From Kudoa neothunni (taxonomy: Eukaryota > Cnidaria), in contig OZ199838.1 of NCBI GenBank assembly GCA_964304625.1, positions 12,834,001-12,898,000 of the forward strand: a stretch of 64,000 nucleotides of DNA, read 5' to 3'. Below are positions 61,263-64,000 of this stretch, piece by piece. Position numbers and translations under genes: made by a program. The first letter of the stretch is position 1. Every line of letters starts with the position of its first letter. Under the pieces are notes generated by a model that worked only from the letters and a program-made list of their open reading frames with translations, did not search any database and had not been told where the DNA came from.

Positions 61263-62596
61263 GTGGCAGGAGACTATCGTATTACCACAATATCAATATC
61301 GGATTGTTTGGATTTAACCGTAATAGTATTTCGTATTTTTACTTAAATATCTACTTAAACATTGTAACGAATCGAAAAACATATTAAATGGATTATTTGA
61401 AATAATTAATTAAACAATTTATTTGTTTGATAACATAATCTGACGTTATTTTTACCCAAATCAGAGATAATGCCAGTATCTCAATAAAATCCGAATATAT
61501 AGTTACTGCAAAACAAAAAGACGCTAATAAAGGTGCTAACTCGTAATAAGGATCTTACATTTTCCTTCATTTAATCATTAATCTCCAGCTACTAGTGATT
61601 GGTGGCTTTTATGTAGTAAATTACTGATCTCCATTTGTAAAATGAGCAAGTGAAGAGGCGTAAACTGATTATATTATTAAATATTATCATTATCGATAGT
61701 GAAACGCCCTTACAAGATTGTTAAGGATTGTCCGCGGATTAACGTGCGGATTATGAGGTATAAAGATAACGTGGATGGTTACATTTAAAGTTATCGCAAT
61801 AGGCAGGAACTTGAAATTATAAAATTCATATTTATATTTTATATCCATTGACGCTGGAATTAGAATATAACGCGTAACTTCAAATGTATTTTTTTAAACC
61901 GAATTATTATAGTATTGAGTTCGATATTAGTCAAATACATTGTCTTAAAGAGAGTGATATTATATGAGCACATCATAGTTCAATAAATAATCATTAATTA
62001 CGATTGTAACAGTAAAAACCATTGCGGTTTCTTTGGAATTATTAGCAATGTTGATACGGCACAATCTCTATTCAGTCTCTAAATCCATGTATATGGAAGA
62101 TTAGTATATTTTTCATTATAATATTTCAAATTCAGTAGGTTTGATTTGGGGAGTTTTATCATCACCATGGATATCATTCAAAGCATTTTATTCAATGGAA
62201 ACCTAACACATTATCAGCATAGATAGCATAACTAAGCTTGCTCATCCATTAATCTACTTGCAACAATATAAAGTTGACGGTGTTAATAGTGAAAGGTATA
62301 TCTTGTTATCATAGTCACTTAGCAGATAAATATTGTTTCTCGGGGATAGTGTCTGAAATAGAAATAATTAACAGTAGCTATTTTCTGTGATTTAGTTTGA
62401 ACGGTATAAGTAATTTGAATAGTTCTACGTTGATATTAGGATTATAGCTGGATACAGCATCGTTGGTTTGTACTCGTTGCCGTTGTCGATTTTATTATGA
62501 TTATAACTTAATCCCACCTGTAAACTGCACATCACTAAGTCTAATATAGATAGATTACACCCGACAACAACTTGAAATTTGAATACGTGAACGAAT
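61263..62596. other. Upstream region of the SLC3A2-like gene
   Basis: AT-rich with stops in all frames; expected to include the promoter. No motif claimed. Confidence 0.5.
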
Positions 62597-64000
62597 ATGA
62601 GTGCACCAGATGTTGAGATGCAACAACGAAGTGTTGCAGAAGGTATCCCCAGAAAATCCTTCCACTTTGAAACTCATAGATAATTTAATGTAGATACCCC
62701 AATCACTATAGCACCAAATGAACGTGGCCCGCATTCGAAAAATTGGTGCTCTATTATCTCGGTGGGAGTGGTGTGTAGTATTATTTTGGTGCTGATTGCT
62801 TTTGCTATTTACTACGTTGTGGTCACCCCAAAAATTAACAAGTCTCTCACCAGTCTACCTACAAATGGATATTTATTTGTTGCCGATCTTAAAAGTTTCC
62901 CCGTCAATAGAGATTGTGAAAAAATGACTGCCAAAGATTTCGATGAGCTAACCAAAGTGTTGATCTCTTTGAAAAATAATGGAACTCAGTCGTTTGCATT
63001 CTACTGCCAAAAAATGGTTACGTCAGATGGTTTTGTTGCGGGTGTGGTGGGTCCATTGACAACGTTTCTGAAAAACGCCAATCGTGATGGTATATCTATC
63101 GGAATTATTTTATTGGAGCAACAATTGGCCAACAAAAATTTCCTCACAACCATCAAAAGTCTGCCATTCTTAGCCTTCTATCATTACGTGAAAGGTGGCG
63201 ATCCGAGCAATATCCAAGCTATCAAGGAGTTCGGCAAAGATATCAACAAGCAACTCACATACATAGTAAAACGCACCAACAATTTAATCGCCGATATCGA
63301 CAATTTCAAACAAATCGCTACATTTCAACCATTATTTAATGACATTGGTGGGCTAGTCGTACCTGTCACCTCACTCAGTAACACTGAAATAAATCAATAC
63401 CCTAAAAATGTATCATTGATGTTTATGTCGAGTAATCTTTTAATGGTTGCATGGATGTGATAATTGAGTTTTGTTTAGGAAAGCTGAATATGATAGCTGA
63501 TGGAATCAATCCTCCTGCTCACACCAACATTCTTGCTCAAATGTTGCTTGTTTCAAGATGTGCATTCCTTTCGAACGCTTCTATGCTTGTTAGTGGAGAT
63601 GGCATAGCTTTGGATGGGGCCGAGGATTACTCATCTAAACTTGACAAACTTGACGCGAATGCCCTGGCATTCATTGGATTCCTCAAAGACTTTGTTAAGT
63701 TGAAGGATAAAAACAATATGTGGAAACTTATCGAACATGCAGTTAGTGTGAAGGATTCTACAAACGGGCCAAATAAAGCGATATCCTACAGCTTTGCAAT
63801 ACCAACCAATAATAAAGCTGAGTTCACTCATCTTCTACTTTTACAGAATTCCGGAGAAAATATATCCATAAACAGCACATATTCTTTGGTTGATTTCGGT
63901 ATTCCTGCCGCTTCAACAGCTGAAGTGCTTATCAGTTTCCCCGAACCGTATTCATTCAAACTAAAGACAAACATAAAGACCGATAAGATCACACTTCCAG
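62597..64000 (+). CDS. Type II membrane protein like 4F2hc/SLC3A2 heavy chain (partial, runs off the window)
   Basis: Exons 62597-62642, 62694-63431 and 63479 onward, in phase; the ATG gives MSAPDVEMQQRS. A cytosolic N-terminus of about 40 residues precedes one membrane segment (VGVVCSIILVLIAFAIYYVVV), then an extracellular part to the window edge (at least 420 residues). The layout and several stretches resemble the alpha-amylase-like ectodomain of SLC3A2: GYLFVADLKSFP at the start, FDELTKVLISLKNNG, then MLLVSRCAFLSNASMLVSGDGIALDG at the place of the family's LLTLPGTP..SYGDEIGLD, and a beta-rich C-terminal part. 4F2hc chaperones light-chain amino-acid transporters and lacks glycosidase activity; catalytic residues are not evident here either. 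Similarity is weak, so another type II ectoprotein remains possible. Confidence 0.5.

Noticed and set aside
1-64000. CRISPR arrays, rRNA genes or bacterial operons
   Set aside because: No regularly spaced direct repeats, no rRNA-like conserved blocks, and genes are intron-bearing eukaryotic ones.

Overview
The window is AT-rich nuclear DNA of an animal. The protein families are metazoan (SNAP-25, ICA69, tetraspanin, FAPP2, beta-TrCP, multi-Kunitz secreted protein), the standard genetic code is used, and most introns are very short (about 43-90 nt, GT...AG, often ending TTTAG). Compact genes sit in long non-coding tracts crowded with DNA transposons. A small, reduced or parasitic animal lineage would fit, but I cannot name the species.

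Layout. 0.6-3 kb: non-autonomous DNA elements. 3.6-4.4 kb (-): a tetraspanin in four exons. 7.7-12.5 kb (-): diphosphoinositol pentakisphosphate kinase (PPIP5K/Vip1) in two exons, with a MITE-like insert in its intron. 12.6-14.4 kb (-): ribose-5-phosphate isomerase in nine exons, ending only 135 nt upstream of PPIP5K. 15-26 kb: MITEs (TTAA, TA and hAT types) and one unresolved, damaged-looking gene near 20.6-21.3 kb. 27.2-28.7 kb (+): a secreted protein with several Kunitz domains. 28.9-33.4 kb: a decayed hAT transposon carrying a piggyBac element in a clean TTAA site. 34.0-35.0 kb (+): SNAP-25. 36.7-38.4 kb (+): ICA69. 40.0-42.2 kb (-): a PH plus GLTP-fold protein (FAPP2/PLEKHA8 type) in eleven exons. 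43.0 kb: a tRNA-like SINE head. 43.4-44.4 kb (-): an exosome ring subunit of the RNase PH fold. 46.5 kb (-): a small membrane protein. 47.0-49.0 kb (-): an F-box/WD40 protein of the beta-TrCP/Slimb type in ten exons. 49-54.5 kb: repeats. 54.7-55.1 kb (-): signal peptidase complex subunit 1. 58.2-61.3 kb: a decayed hAT transposon. 62.6 kb to the right edge (+): a type II membrane protein like the 4F2hc/SLC3A2 heavy chain, cut by the window end.

How the genes relate. SNAP-25, ICA69 and the PH-GLTP protein all act in secretory membrane traffic, and signal peptidase and the tetraspanin also belong to the secretory route, but nothing shows that this neighbourhood is functional. Gene models came from reading frames and splice-site phase by eye. 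Exon phases agree throughout the tetraspanin, PPIP5K, RPIA, SNAP-25, ICA69, PH-GLTP, exosome, SPCS1 and SLC3A2 models.

Most notable: three separate single-base +1 shifts in the F-box half of the beta-TrCP gene, each one extra pyrimidine just before a GCA/GCG codon; a PH-GLTP protein whose glycolipid-headgroup residues look mostly replaced; a dispersed 18-20 nt palindrome family; and several nested or abutting transposon insertions with readable target duplications.
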